Positions 9,277 through 18,417 of a DNA stretch of 64,000 nucleotides are shown in pieces. The notes under the pieces were generated by a model, which worked only from the letters and a program-made list of their open reading frames with translations, made no database searches and had not been told where the DNA came from. Within the stretch, counting starts at the first letter, position 1. Each line of letters begins with the position of its first letter. A program made the position numbers and the translations under genes. This stretch comes from Comamonadaceae bacterium (GTDB lineage: Bacteria; Pseudomonadota; Gammaproteobacteria; Burkholderiales; Burkholderiaceae_C), in the NCBI GenBank assembly GCA_947371915.1, contig CANBRM010000003.1, positions 1 to 64,000 on the forward strand. The letters are read 5' to 3'.

Positions 9277-9750
9277 TTGCTAGCTTCTGCATCAATTATT
9301 AATAAAAAATCTTATGAACTACAAATTAATTGCATCTTTGATCGTCAGCACATTTGTTGCGAATTGTTTGAAGGCGATCACCCTAAGGGGGCTGGCTTGC
9401 AGGCTACGTTGACCGCTCTTGGAGTGTTTGCACCACTATGGTTTGCATGGATTTCAACCAAGCAAATTGGTGAGCGATTTCGCCTGTCTGAAGACTACGC
9501 TTTCAAGGCATCGGTATCTAAGGCTTATGAAGAATACCGACGCGAAGCTGCCAATTTAGATGAGGCCTTTGCCGCCCGACGGTTCAGCAGCGCATTGACC
9601 CGGCTCGATGAACCACCCTTGCGTCTGGTTGAGGCTGAGAATCATGGAAGTCCTTGGCACGAATTGATAAAGGGGATTTTCTCGTCTCGCGCAAAAAATG
9701 TGGCGGACAGCCCCAGCTCCGTGAGCGGGGACGGCAAAGCGAGTAGTTGA
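9277..9750 (+). pseudogene. hypothetical membrane-anchored protein, probably 5'-truncated
   Basis: From about 9380 reads like a conserved C-terminal domain (LTALGVFAPLWFAWISTKQIGERFRLSEDYAFKASVSKAYEEYRREA...FSSALTRLDEPPLRLVE); the N-terminal part looks non-homologous. Inference. Confidence 0.45.
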
Positions 9751-9785
9751 CCTTCACGTATTCTGGACAACAAAGGAAACTGGAC

Positions 9786-9974
9786 ATGTTTGGTACATCA
9801 GGTGTGAGAGCCCTTGTGAAGGGGTTTGACAGTATCGCCAAACAGCAAGCCTCCGTTTGGCGGCAAGGATTTTCGGCTTTCGAAATTGGTTCTAAGTGCC
9901 CATACAACTTTGGATCGTGGCAACACAGTCAATGGCTGGCAGGCTACACGGAAGCCTCAGAGCCGTCTTTTTAA
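9786..9974 (+). CDS. Rmf/CrpP-like small protein
   Basis: QGFSAFEIGSKCPYNFGSWQHSQWLAGYTEA matches the ribosome modulation factor pattern G..A...G...CPY.......WL.G...A; start trimmed to the ATG at 9786 preceded by AAAGGAAA. Confidence 0.6.
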   Translation: MFGTSGVRALVKGFDSIAKQQASVWRQGFSAFEIGSKCPYNFGSWQHSQWLAGYTEASEPSF

Positions 9975-9988
9975 TCAAGGAAACCAGC

Positions 9989-10261
9989 ATGACAGGTAAC
10001 GTTACAAACCCAGACGATGACGATGAGCACGATGACGTGATCGTTCCCGATCAGTATGAAGTTAAAGCCTACCTCAATAATTCAAATGCAGTTGTGTTGA
10101 GCAGACCACTCCATGACTGGGAGCGTTTTAGCGGAGATCAAGAGCCGCGAGTTGCAATCGTCATTCCGAAGTTTTATGTGCCACTACTCATTGAAAAGCT
10201 AAAAGAACTGATGGCAGCAGCCAACTTGGAAACCAGGTGCGGGGCCTTTCCCGACGTGTAA
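9989..10261 (+). CDS. hypothetical acidic protein
   Basis: MTGNVTNPDDDDEHDDVIVPDQYEVKAYL...; preceded by AAGGAAA; co-directional and closely spaced with neighbours. Confidence 0.55.
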   Translation: MTGNVTNPDDDDEHDDVIVPDQYEVKAYLNNSNAVVLSRPLHDWERFSGDQEPRVAIVIPKFYVPLLIEKLKELMAAANLETRCGAFPDV

Positions 10262-10277
10262 AGGGAGATAAGAAAGA

Positions 10278-10475
10278 ATGAAGAGAAATTTTAATATTCC
10301 GTTAGGGGCAACAATTCGTGTGAAGCGCGAGAACGGCCTCTTTGAGACGTATGTCTTTCGAGGAACGGATGACCAAGGTGTTATCTACGAAGACCCCCAG
10401 GAGGTGCGGCATAGCGACATTGGCGGCTATGTCGAAATCTCCATCAAAACGACCAGCGGCTGGAAGGTGCTCTAA
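10278..10475 (+). CDS. hypothetical protein, 65 aa
   Basis: ORF with a good RBS (AAGGGAGATAAGAAAGA-ATG); closely follows the preceding gene. Confidence 0.5.
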   Translation: MKRNFNIPLGATIRVKRENGLFETYVFRGTDDQGVIYEDPQEVRHSDIGGYVEISIKTTSGWKVL

Positions 10476-10717
10476 AAGGCCAAGGAAACCAAAATGGAAT
10501 TATGAACAACAATGCTGAGAATTAAAGGGCGGTCAACTTGTTCCTGTGGAAGACCCTGCTGGTGGTGATGGCGATGTAGATGCAAACATATCTGCTGCTG
10601 GTTATTTGCGTGAAATCGACAGCAAGCACGATGACTCATTCAGCGGAGCTGAAATATCAATTTACAAAACGCTGCCTCCACAAATGGGAACCCGCTTTTT
10701 TACATTGACACCCTTTC

Positions 10718-11488
10718 ATGCACGTCCAGTTCCACCACGCGCCGCGATTGTTCATCTGCCTGCTTGCGGCCACGGCTATGACGGCCGCTGTCGCCGCGTC
10801 CTACGAACTGCGTGTCTATTCAGACGACATTCCACACCAAGGCGAAGCTGAAATTGAGATGATTGCCAGCGTCGCCCAACCTAAGCCATCGACGGCGGGC
10901 CCCAACACCCGCGTGGCTCAACTGCTGGTGGAGTACGGCTACGGCCTTGGCCACGGATGGGCCATCGGCCTAGAACTCCCAATGTCGCAAGTCCAAGGAC
11001 AGCGCAAGCTCGAAGGCCTGAAAGCAGAGGTCCAATACGTGGCCCCGCACGCCGCCGAGGTGGGCTTTTATTGGGGCGTTCGCGGTGACCTCGGTTACAC
11101 AACCACACCCTACGACAGCCAAGGCGGCAACAGCATCGGCCTGAATCCGATCTTGGGGTACCGGTGGTCAACATGGCATGTCGCCGTCAACCCCTCGTTC
11201 GAAATACCGCTGAGCGGAGAGAGCACAAAAGCACAGTTTCAACCCTCAGCCAAAATTGCCAAAAGGGTCAACGCCAAACGCCATTTGGGGTTTGAATACT
11301 TCAGCAACTGGGGCGCGGCCTCAGCACCGCTGGCGCGACAGCGTCGAGACGAAACGCTTTATGCCGTCTGGGATGAGACACGCCTCACACATCGCCTGCA
11401 ACTTGGCTTAGGTCGGCCCTTACATCCCGCTGGGGGCAGCGTAGACAAATGGGTGGTGAAAGTCGGCATGAATGTGGACATCGATTGA
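10718..11488 (+). CDS. exported protein, probable outer-membrane beta-barrel type
   Basis: Signal peptide (LFICLLAATAMTAAVAA) and alternating beta-strand-rich sequence ending in a hydrophobic strand. Confidence 0.65.
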   Translation: MHVQFHHAPRLFICLLAATAMTAAVAASYELRVYSDDIPHQGEAEIEMIASVAQPKPSTAGPNTRVAQLLVEYGYGLGHGWAIGLELPMSQVQGQRKLEGLKAEVQYVAPHAAEVGFYWGVRGDLGYTTTPYDSQGGNSIGLNPILGYRWSTWHVAVNPSFEIPLSGESTKAQFQPSAKIAKRVNAKRHLGFEYFSNWGAASAPLARQRRDETLYAVWDETRLTHRLQLGLGRPLHPAGGSVDKWVVKVGMNVDID

Positions 11489-11525
11489 CGTTCCACCGCT
11501 CCCTGCGCAAGCACATGCCACCCCG

Positions 11526-12425
11526 TCAGGGTGCCGCCAACGTCAACCCGTGCGATTTGAAAATTTTGGCCAACTCACCGCTGTCGCGCAAAGCCGCCAA
11601 CGCATGGTCTAACTCAGTGGCTAACGCCGTGTTGTCCGCTTTGACGGCCATACCCAGCGGCCAGCCGTTGGGCATGACGCCCGGCAAGGTCAAACTAGAC
11701 AGCGCCCATTTGTCTTTTTCTCCGGCCGCAAAAATCGCAGCCTCGGCCTGTGCCCGACTGACAAACGCGGCATCCATGTGACCTGACAACACCTGTTTGG
11801 CGGCATCTATGCCGTCTTTGAAAATCGACACTTGTGTGCGCAGCAAACCGCCCCGATAGCCCATCAACGCACTGGCGGCGCCGCTGCCTTGCTCGGCGGC
11901 CAAGGTCTTGCCGACTAAATCTTCGGGGTTGTAGACCGAAGGTATCTTGGACGGGCTGTGCAACACAACCAGATGCTCACGAACATAGGCGCCAAAAATC
12001 AAGGCCTGTTTGTTTTCGCCCATGAAGTACCGATCCACCGGCACATGCAGCATCACATCGGCAGGGCCGTAACCGAGGTAATGACCTTTCCACACCATGT
12101 TGCGCAAATCGTCATTCATGTTTTCGCCCGCATCAAAGGGGAGCAAGGACAGTTTGAGATTCAGTTGGCGGGCCAAAGCGTGGGCCAGCGTCACATCTAA
12201 ACCCTGCATATCGGACGCAGGTCCGTCAGAGTAAGGCCCGTTGTCTTTGTAAACCGCCACCTTCAACGTGCCACGCGCTTTGATTTTTTCCAGCGGGCTT
12301 GGCTCTTGGGACCAGGCAGCGCCGCCCCACAACAAAGCGGCAAGGCCAAGCGCTTGACGACGCGAAACAGTGTGGCGCAAAGCGCTGGTATCGGGCATGC
12401 AGCTCTCCTTCAAAAAGTGGTCCAA
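11526..12425 (-). CDS. quinoprotein dehydrogenase-associated periplasmic substrate-binding protein (XoxJ/MxaJ-like)
   Basis: SBP_bac_3-like with signal sequence; located 4 bp after a PedF-type cytochrome in a PQQ-ADH locus. Confidence 0.8.
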   Translation of the reverse strand: MDHFLKESCMPDTSALRHTVSRRQALGLAALLWGGAAWSQEPSPLEKIKARGTLKVAVYKDNGPYSDGPASDMQGLDVTLAHALARQLNLKLSLLPFDAGENMNDDLRNMVWKGHYLGYGPADVMLHVPVDRYFMGENKQALIFGAYVREHLVVLHSPSKIPSVYNPEDLVGKTLAAEQGSGAASALMGYRGGLLRTQVSIFKDGIDAAKQVLSGHMDAAFVSRAQAEAAIFAAGEKDKWALSSLTLPGVMPNGWPLGMAVKADNTALATELDHALAALRDSGELAKIFKSHGLTLAAP

Positions 12426-12429
12426 CGGC

Positions 12430-12930
12430 TCAGGGCTCGCGACGGGTTTCGAGGTAGGTCTTGATCGACCAAATCGCCTCTTGGGTCAACACACCCTCAA
12501 ACGGCGGCATGTACACACGGCCATCGCGTGTGCGTCCACGTCGCACGGTGGCGACAAAGTATTCATCCATTTCCTTGAAGCAGGCGTTCTTCTTGGCGGC
12601 ATCCGCCAAATCATTGCAATCGCGGTCGAGTTTGCGCAGGTCGGGTGACACGCCGCCCGAAATGGCTTCTAGGCCGTGACAGCGTGCACAGTTTTGGTTG
12701 TACGCCGATGTACCAATTCGCAACGCTTCTTTGCTGGCTGGCCCCGTTGAAAACGGGTTGGACTCTAACCATTTAGGGCCGAGTTGGGGCAGCGTGCTGG
12801 TATCCACCGACTGCGGCACCACGTCGCCATGGGCCAGTACCTGTGAACAAGCCCCCGCCAGCATGAGTGCCAGCGAAGCGTCGAGCAAGCGGCGAAAAAT
12901 TGAAGTAGCAGCGAAAGACATGGCGAGCAC
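12430..12930 (-). CDS. pedF: cytochrome c-550, PedF type
   Basis: AHGDVVPQSVDT...IGTSAYNQNCARCHGLEAISGGVSPDLRKLD: CxxCH heme site and PedF-like context. Confidence 0.85.
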   Translation of the reverse strand: MLAMSFAATSIFRRLLDASLALMLAGACSQVLAHGDVVPQSVDTSTLPQLGPKWLESNPFSTGPASKEALRIGTSAYNQNCARCHGLEAISGGVSPDLRKLDRDCNDLADAAKKNACFKEMDEYFVATVRRGRTRDGRVYMPPFEGVLTQEAIWSIKTYLETRREP

Positions 12931-12973
12931 AACCTTTATAGAAACGGTGTTGAATCAAATGTTATTTCTATCT

Positions 12974-12989
12974 AGCAAAGATCAAGCCA
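12974..12989 (-). promoter_or_regulatory. candidate sigma-54 promoter TGGCTT-N5-TTGCT upstream of pedF
   Basis: Minus-strand TGGCTTGATCTTTGCT; GG-N10-GC spacing exact. Confidence 0.65.
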
Positions 12990-13007
12990 TGAGACGGCCA
13001 CGCAATT

Positions 13008-13024
13008 TGTCTCAATTTGGAACA
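13008..13024. promoter_or_regulatory. candidate enhancer site TGTCTCAATTTGGAACA (17-bp imperfect dyad)
   Basis: Shares AATTTGGAACAC with the site at 18378-18394; upstream of pedF and of the sigma-54 activator gene. Confidence 0.5.
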
Positions 13025-13138
13025 CCTGTGCGTTGTTTCGTCACAAAAAGCTAGGGAAACAACTGAGTGGCACGACGCCGCAAGACCGCAGAATCTTCAA
13101 TCTGAAAAGTATTAAAAAAACGACGTCACGGAGACTGC

Positions 13139-15163
13139 ATGCTTCACTCAAACGCCGCATTGCCACTTGGCGCGCTCAAACAATACATTCAAGGCACCGC
13201 CTTTAACAGTCCAGAGCATGCGGCCATCATCGCCTCGTCCAAAGAGCGCTCTCGCGATTACGGGCTACATGCGGTGGACGCGCCCGACTACACCACCCTC
13301 CATCAAGGCGCGCTGGGACAGTTACGCGAAGACAACCACTTTCTGTTTCAACACGCCGTCCCCGTGATGGAAACGCTGTACGAACAAATCGCCAATACCC
13401 ACAGCATGGTCATCTTGACGGCACGCAGCGGCACCATCTTGCATTCTCTGGGCGACCTAGACTTTTTAGAAAAAGCAGCCCAAGTCGCTCTTGCACCTGG
13501 CGCGGAATGGTCAGAGCGCTGCAAAGGCACCAATGCCATTGGCACCGCCTTGAAAGAAGGCCAACCCATCGTTGTGCACGGCGATCAGCACTACTTAAAA
13601 GCCAACCAGTTTTTAACCTGCTCCTGCACGCCGATCTTTGACCCGCATGGCACCGTGATCGGCGCGTTGGATGTCACGGGCGACCACCGCAGCTACCACC
13701 AACACACCATGGCCTTGGCCCGTATGTCTGCACAAATGATCGAAAACCACATGTTTGCCGATGTCTTCCCAACGGAGGTTCGGATTCACTTTCACGCACG
13801 GCCTGAGTTTCTGGGCACATTGATGGAAGGCATCGCCGTATTCACCAATGATGGTCGCTTTTTGTCAGCCAATCGCAGTGCGCAATTTCAATTCGGCCTC
13901 TCGGTCAACGCGTTGAAAGCCCACACTTTTTCGTCCTTGTTTGATTTGGCCGTGTCGCAGTTTCACGACCGGGTGCGCGAAGCACGCGGGCAAGCCTTTC
14001 GCTTGAGCCTGAGTAACGGCGTGAACGTGTGTTGCAAAAGTGACCTGCAATTCCCCGCCACCTTCAACGCCATGAACTTTGCCGACGCGCACGCGGCTCC
14101 TGCCGAGCCGTCGCCCCCCCGCGAAAAGCCGGCCGCCTACAAAGCGCCGCTGTCGAGCTTGCGCTACCTCGACACGGGAGACCCACAAATTGCAGCGGTG
14201 ATTCACAAACTGCGCATCATTCAAGGCCGCGATATTCCGGTCATGATTTTGGGCGAAACCGGCACCGGCAAAGACTTGCTGGCGCAAGCCATTCACAACG
14301 ACTCCGCCAGGGCGCACAAGAACTTTGTGTCCGTGAACTGCGCCTCGATTCCCGAAAGCTTGATTGAGTCAGAGCTCTTTGGTTACGAAGAAGGGGCCTT
14401 CACCGGCGCAAAGCGCAAAGGCTCGACGGGCAAAATTTTGTTCGCCAATGGCGGCACCCTTTTTCTTGACGAAATTGGTGACATGCCTTTGCACCTGCAA
14501 GCCCGGCTCTTGCGTGTGCTGCAAGAGCGAAAGGTGAGCCCGCTGGGCTCTGGCCGAGAAGTGGACGTTGATGTGGCGGTGGTCTGCGCCACCAACAAAA
14601 ATCTGAAAGAAATGATCGCCCAAGGTACGTTTCGCGAAGACTTGTACTACCGCCTGAACGGGCTGGTGGTCAAACTCCCCGCTTTGCGTGAACGCCAAGA
14701 CTTGGACGTGGTGACCCGAAAAATACTCAACAGTGTTTGCACAGCGGAACAAAACATTGGCCTGTCCCCGGAGGTCATGGCTTTATTTCGCCATTACGCC
14801 TGGCCTGGCAATTTCCGGCAAATGTTTAACCTGCTTCGCACGGCCGTGGTCATGGCTGAATGTGCACAGGACATTCAGGTTGAACACTTGCCCGATGATT
14901 TCTTGGATGAAGTCAACGCGCAACGCACCAGCGGCAAACCACTTCATGCTCAACCGAATACAGAGGCATGGCAAACCACATGCGCGACGACGGTGTCGCC
15001 CCCCGCCGGATCTTTGGTCTTAGAAAATGTGGCCATCGACACCATGGCCCAAGCCTTACGCACAGCGAAGGGCAATGTGTCGGTGGCCGCCAAAATCTTG
15101 GGCGTATCGCGCAACACCATCTACCGAAAAAAAGCGCAGCTTCCGAGCGACGTTTGGGGCTAA
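13139..15163 (+). CDS. sigma-54-dependent AcoR-type transcriptional regulator (GAF-like/AAA+/Fis)
   Basis: AAA+ core GETGTGKDLLAQAIH, ESELFGYEEGAFTGA (GAFTGA), GGTLFLDEIGDMP, C-terminal Fis HTH (NVSVAAKILGVSRNTIYRK). Confidence 0.95.
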   Translation: MLHSNAALPLGALKQYIQGTAFNSPEHAAIIASSKERSRDYGLHAVDAPDYTTLHQGALGQLREDNHFLFQHAVPVMETLYEQIANTHSMVILTARSGTILHSLGDLDFLEKAAQVALAPGAEWSERCKGTNAIGTALKEGQPIVVHGDQHYLKANQFLTCSCTPIFDPHGTVIGALDVTGDHRSYHQHTMALARMSAQMIENHMFADVFPTEVRIHFHARPEFLGTLMEGIAVFTNDGRFLSANRSAQFQFGLSVNALKAHTFSSLFDLAVSQFHDRVREARGQAFRLSLSNGVNVCCKSDLQFPATFNAMNFADAHAAPAEPSPPREKPAAYKAPLSSLRYLDTGDPQIAAVIHKLRIIQGRDIPVMILGETGTGKDLLAQAIHNDSARAHKNFVSVNCASIPESLIESELFGYEEGAFTGAKRKGSTGKILFANGGTLFLDEIGDMPLHLQARLLRVLQERKVSPLGSGREVDVDVAVVCATNKNLKEMIAQGTFREDLYYRLNGLVVKLPALRERQDLDVVTRKILNSVCTAEQNIGLSPEVMALFRHYAWPGNFRQMFNLLRTAVVMAECAQDIQVEHLPDDFLDEVNAQRTSGKPLHAQPNTEAWQTTCATTVSPPAGSLVLENVAIDTMAQALRTAKGNVSVAAKILGVSRNTIYRKKAQLPSDVWG

Positions 15164-15164
15164 A

Positions 15165-15995
15165 TCAAGGGCATGCCAGCGCGGGTGAATCCCGCAGCGA
15201 CGTCAATGCCGCCTTGGCAGATGCGTGGTTCTGAGCGGCAGATCGCGTCAACCAACACAGGCTTTGCACCGTGTCTTTGTCGCGACCACGCCCGGTTCGG
15301 TACATCACCGACAACGCATACTGCGCATCGGCTTGCCCCTGCAGAGCCGCCGCTTCAAACCACATGGCCGCTTGGGTGAGGTTGAGTATCACGCCACGCC
15401 CAGCTTCGTAGAGCCATGCCAAACGCGTTTGAGCCAACGCGTCTCCTTGGTCTGCCAGCGTTTGGTATTGCGCAGCGGCTTGGGTGTGCTGGCCTGCGGC
15501 GTCTAACAAATCAGCCTGATGCAGGGCCGATATCGACACCGATGTGCCCTCTAAATTGGCCAACATGGTCCGTGCGTCTTGGTCACCGTGCTGCGCGGCC
15601 ATCGTCAAATACAGCCTGGCTTTTTCAACATCTCTGGCAAGCAACCGCCCCACGCTGTACAGCAAGCCCAGTCGGTATTGCGCCTTGAAGTTGTCGCTTC
15701 TCGCGGCGCTGGTGTAAAGCGCTTGGGCTTTGGCCATGTTTTTGGGCTCACCCAAACCGTCCTCGGCCAAGATGCCCAAATTGAACAAGGCATCGCCGTT
15801 GCCCACCTCGGCCAAGGTTTCCCAAACTTCACGCGCAGCGGCGTAGTGGGCCATCTTGAATTCAGCGTACGCCTTGTAATTGCCCATGGCGGGGTTGCGC
15901 AGCCAATCCAAGCGGTCGCTGTCTTGTGCATGGGCGGGATTCGCCAACGTCACACACAACGCCATGAAGACGCCGCACAGAGTCAACGTCTTCAT
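15165..15995 (-). CDS. exported Sel1-like/tetratricopeptide repeat protein
   Basis: Signal peptide; repeats such as ALFNLGILAEDGLGEPKNMAKAQALYTSAA and AQYALSVMYRTGRG. Confidence 0.85.
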   Translation of the reverse strand: MKTLTLCGVFMALCVTLANPAHAQDSDRLDWLRNPAMGNYKAYAEFKMAHYAAAREVWETLAEVGNGDALFNLGILAEDGLGEPKNMAKAQALYTSAARSDNFKAQYRLGLLYSVGRLLARDVEKARLYLTMAAQHGDQDARTMLANLEGTSVSISALHQADLLDAAGQHTQAAAQYQTLADQGDALAQTRLAWLYEAGRGVILNLTQAAMWFEAAALQGQADAQYALSVMYRTGRGRDKDTVQSLCWLTRSAAQNHASAKAALTSLRDSPALACP

Positions 15996-16004
15996 AGGCA
16001 GCCT

Positions 16005-16343
16005 TTACTTCACCGTCAGCACCCAGCGTGCCAACAAATTTAAATCGTCATTGCTGATGCTGCCGTGCGCAGGCATCGGAATGCGTCCCCACTTGCCCGA
16101 TGACCCATTGCGAATGGATTGCGCCAGTGAAGAAGCCGCGTCTTTGTCATCGCTGTACTTGGCTGCAATTTTGGAATAGGCAGGGCCCACAATTTTTTCA
16201 TCCATCGCGTGGCAGCTCAAGCACCCATTGCTTTTGGCCAACTCAACAGCGGCGGCAGACTCTGTGGCGCTCAAAGCGGGCGCTGCGATGGCAGCTTGGC
16301 CGCAAGCCCAAAAGGCCAGCAAAGAAAGTGTGATTTTTTTCAT
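16005..16343 (-). CDS. class I c-type cytochrome
   Basis: Signal peptide; CLSCH heme motif; Met ligand context IPMPAHG. Confidence 0.9.
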   Translation of the reverse strand: MKKITLSLLAFWACGQAAIAAPALSATESAAAVELAKSNGCLSCHAMDEKIVGPAYSKIAAKYSDDKDAASSLAQSIRNGSSGKWGRIPMPAHGSISNDDLNLLARWVLTVK

Positions 16344-16358
16344 AAGTTGTGTGTCATT

Positions 16359-16401
16359 AAAAAAGGGGTTCCGACGGGCTTTCGCCCTTCAGAAACCCCT
16401 T
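16359..16401 (-). terminator. intrinsic terminator-like hairpin between the PQQ-ADH and cytochrome genes
   Basis: Minus-strand AAGGGGTTTCTGAAGGGCGAAAGCCCGTCGGAACCCCTTTTTT: GC-rich stem followed by a T run. Confidence 0.7.
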
Positions 16402-16424
16402 GATGCGTTCAAGTTAATTGGCGT

Positions 16425-18143
16425 TTACTTGGGCAATTTGAAGGTCCACACGGAACCACCTTGTTCGAGGAAGTTGACCTTCTTGGCCACTTCACCACCC
16501 CACAAAGGCACCGCACCGCCCCAACCCGAGACCACGCTCACGTATTGGTCAGCACCGTCGTTCCAAGTGATGGGAGGAGCCACCACGCCAGAACCGGTTT
16601 GGAACTGCCACAACACTTTGCCCGTCTTCGCGTCAGCCGCTTTGAGGTAACCCTCTGGCGTGCCCCAGAACACCAAGTCGCCCGCAGTAGTCAAAACACC
16701 ACCCCACAGAGGCGCGCTGTTCTTGACTTCCCAAGCCACTTTGCCGGTCTTGGGGTCGATCGCACGCAGCGAGCCGATGTGGTCATCAAACAAAGGCTTG
16801 ATGGTGAAGCCCGCGCCCAAATAAGCCGCGCCCTTTTTGAAGCTGATGGGCTCGTTCCAAATTTCCATGCCCCATTCGTTGGTGGGCACATAGAACAACT
16901 GGGTCTTGGGGCTGTAGGCCATGGGCATTTGGTTCTTACCGCCCAAGAAGCCAGGAGCTGCAAAGACAGACGAGCCTTTCTTGCCATCGGCGCTGGCCGT
17001 TGGATCGCCAGGACGATTGGCGGGGTCGAACACAGGACGACCTGTTTTCAAGTCAATGCTGCTGGCCCATGTGGTTTTCTTCACAAAGGGGAACGCGTTG
17101 ACGAGTTGACCGGTCTTGGCGTCGTTCACATAGAAGAAACCGTTGCGGTCGGCCTTGCCGCCCATGCGCTTGCCGTCCATGTCAAAGGTGACAAACTCGT
17201 TCACGCCGTCAAAGTCCCACGCGTCGTTGGGCGTGTTTTGGTAGCTCCAAGCGATCTTGCCGGTCTTGACATCAATCGCCACGGTGGACGAAGAGTACAA
17301 GTTGTCGCCTTTACGCACGTGGCTGTTCCATGGGCCAGGGTTGCCCGTACCGAAGTAAGCCAAGCCCGTGGTGGCATCGTAAGAGCCGCCCAACCAAGTG
17401 GAGGCACCACCGGTTTTCCATGTCTCGCCTGGCCACGTGGCGTTGGTCGTGCCACTGATGCCGTTTTCTTTGCCATCTTTGTAGCCCATGTGGCCTTCAA
17501 CGGTGGGACGTGTCCACACCAGTTTGCCTGTCTTGGGATCGCGCGCTTCCACGCGGCCGACCACGCCAAATTCACCACCCGACACGCCGGTCAGCAACAA
17601 GCCTTCGGCGATCAGTGGCGCAGCGGTGTAGCTGTAGCCCGCCGCGTAGTCGTCGATCTTCTCGCGCCACACCACTTTGCCGGTGTTTTGGTCAAGGGCG
17701 ACCAACTGTGCGTCCAACGTACCAAAAATCACCAAGTTGTCATACAGGGCAGCGCCGCGGTTGACCACGTCGCAGCAAGGCATGATGCCTTCGGGCAAAC
17801 GGTGTTCATATTTCCAAAGTTTTTCGCCGGTCTTCACGTCCACCGCAAAAATACGCGAGTAAGAGGCGGTGACAAACATCTTGCCTTTGTAAACCAGTGG
17901 CTGTGATTCTTGACCGCGCTGCTTTTCACCACCGAAAGACATGGACCACACAGGGGCCAGCTTGCTCACGTTTTTGGTGTTGATGGTGGTCAAGGTCGAG
18001 TAGCGCTGACCTTGTGTGCCCATGCCCCAACTCAACACGGAATCCGTGTCTGTCGCGTCTTTGGCAATCATTGCATCGGTCACTTGGGCTGATACGTGCG
18101 CCGTGGCGAGCATGACAAGCAGGCTCAATAGTTTTCTTTTCAC
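16425..18143 (-). CDS. PQQ-dependent alcohol dehydrogenase (ExaA/PedH family quinoprotein)
   Basis: Tryptophan-docking propeller repeats, vicinal Cys motif [10 protein letters not shown], active site [16 protein letters not shown]-terminal [10 protein letters not shown]...[11 protein letters not shown]; signal peptide. Confidence 0.95.
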   Translation of the reverse strand: MKRKLLSLLVMLATAHVSAQVTDAMIAKDATDTDSVLSWGMGTQGQRYSTLTTINTKNVSKLAPVWSMSFGGEKQRGQESQPLVYKGKMFVTASYSRIFAVDVKTGEKLWKYEHRLPEGIMPCCDVVNRGAALYDNLVIFGTLDAQLVALDQNTGKVVWREKIDDYAAGYSYTAAPLIAEGLLLTGVSGGEFGVVGRVEARDPKTGKLVWTRPTVEGHMGYKDGKENGISGTTNATWPGETWKTGGASTWLGGSYDATTGLAYFGTGNPGPWNSHVRKGDNLYSSSTVAIDVKTGKIAWSYQNTPNDAWDFDGVNEFVTFDMDGKRMGGKADRNGFFYVNDAKTGQLVNAFPFVKKTTWASSIDLKTGRPVFDPANRPGDPTASADGKKGSSVFAAPGFLGGKNQMPMAYSPKTQLFYVPTNEWGMEIWNEPISFKKGAAYLGAGFTIKPLFDDHIGSLRAIDPKTGKVAWEVKNSAPLWGGVLTTAGDLVFWGTPEGYLKAADAKTGKVLWQFQTGSGVVAPPITWNDGADQYVSVVSGWGGAVPLWGGEVAKKVNFLEQGGSVWTFKLPK

Positions 18144-18250
18144 AGCAGGTCTCCTGTATTTTTCAATGGATGGTGAGTCAAACGACGTTGCGTCGCGTGT
18201 TCTTGGGCGAGTCGCGCTGCCAAAACAAAGCGAACCCGTACCTTCTGTTT

Positions 18251-18266
18251 AGCAATACACATGCCA
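18251..18266 (-). promoter_or_regulatory. candidate sigma-54 promoter TGGCAT-N5-TTGCT upstream of the PQQ-ADH gene
   Basis: Minus-strand TGGCATGTGTATTGCT; near-consensus to TGGCAC-N5-TTGCA. Confidence 0.75.
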
Positions 18267-18377
18267 AAGCACCAACCACGATTGCGGCTTCAATGGCAAA
18301 AAGAAACCTGCATGATCTGCATTTGCCTTAGACACGACGCCAAGCGCTGTCACGCGGGGTGTCGCGCACTGTCACAC

Positions 18378-18394
18378 TGTTCAAATTTGGAACA
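18378..18394. promoter_or_regulatory. candidate enhancer (UAS) TGTTCAAATTTGGAACA, 17-bp dyad (7 of 8 pairs)
   Basis: About 120 bp upstream of the candidate -24 element; shares a 12-bp core with 13008-13024. Confidence 0.6.
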
Positions 18395-18417
18395 CTTATC
18401 GTGTCACAAGGGACCCC

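Noticed and set aside
10546-10851. ORF 10546..10851 (101 aa)
   Set aside because: Overlaps the better supported signal-peptide gene at 10718 in another frame; no domain.
16461-17906. Long plus-strand ORF (481 aa) antisense to the PQQ-ADH gene
   Set aside because: Shadow ORF in a GC-biased gene; sequence is His/Ala/Arg-rich with no domain, and the minus strand is clearly the quinoprotein.
16425-18143. Annotation as methanol dehydrogenase MxaF/XoxF
   Set aside because: No MxaG/MxaI/XoxG pair; C-terminus ([11 protein letters not shown]) and context (PedF) fit ExaA/PedH-type alcohol dehydrogenase better.
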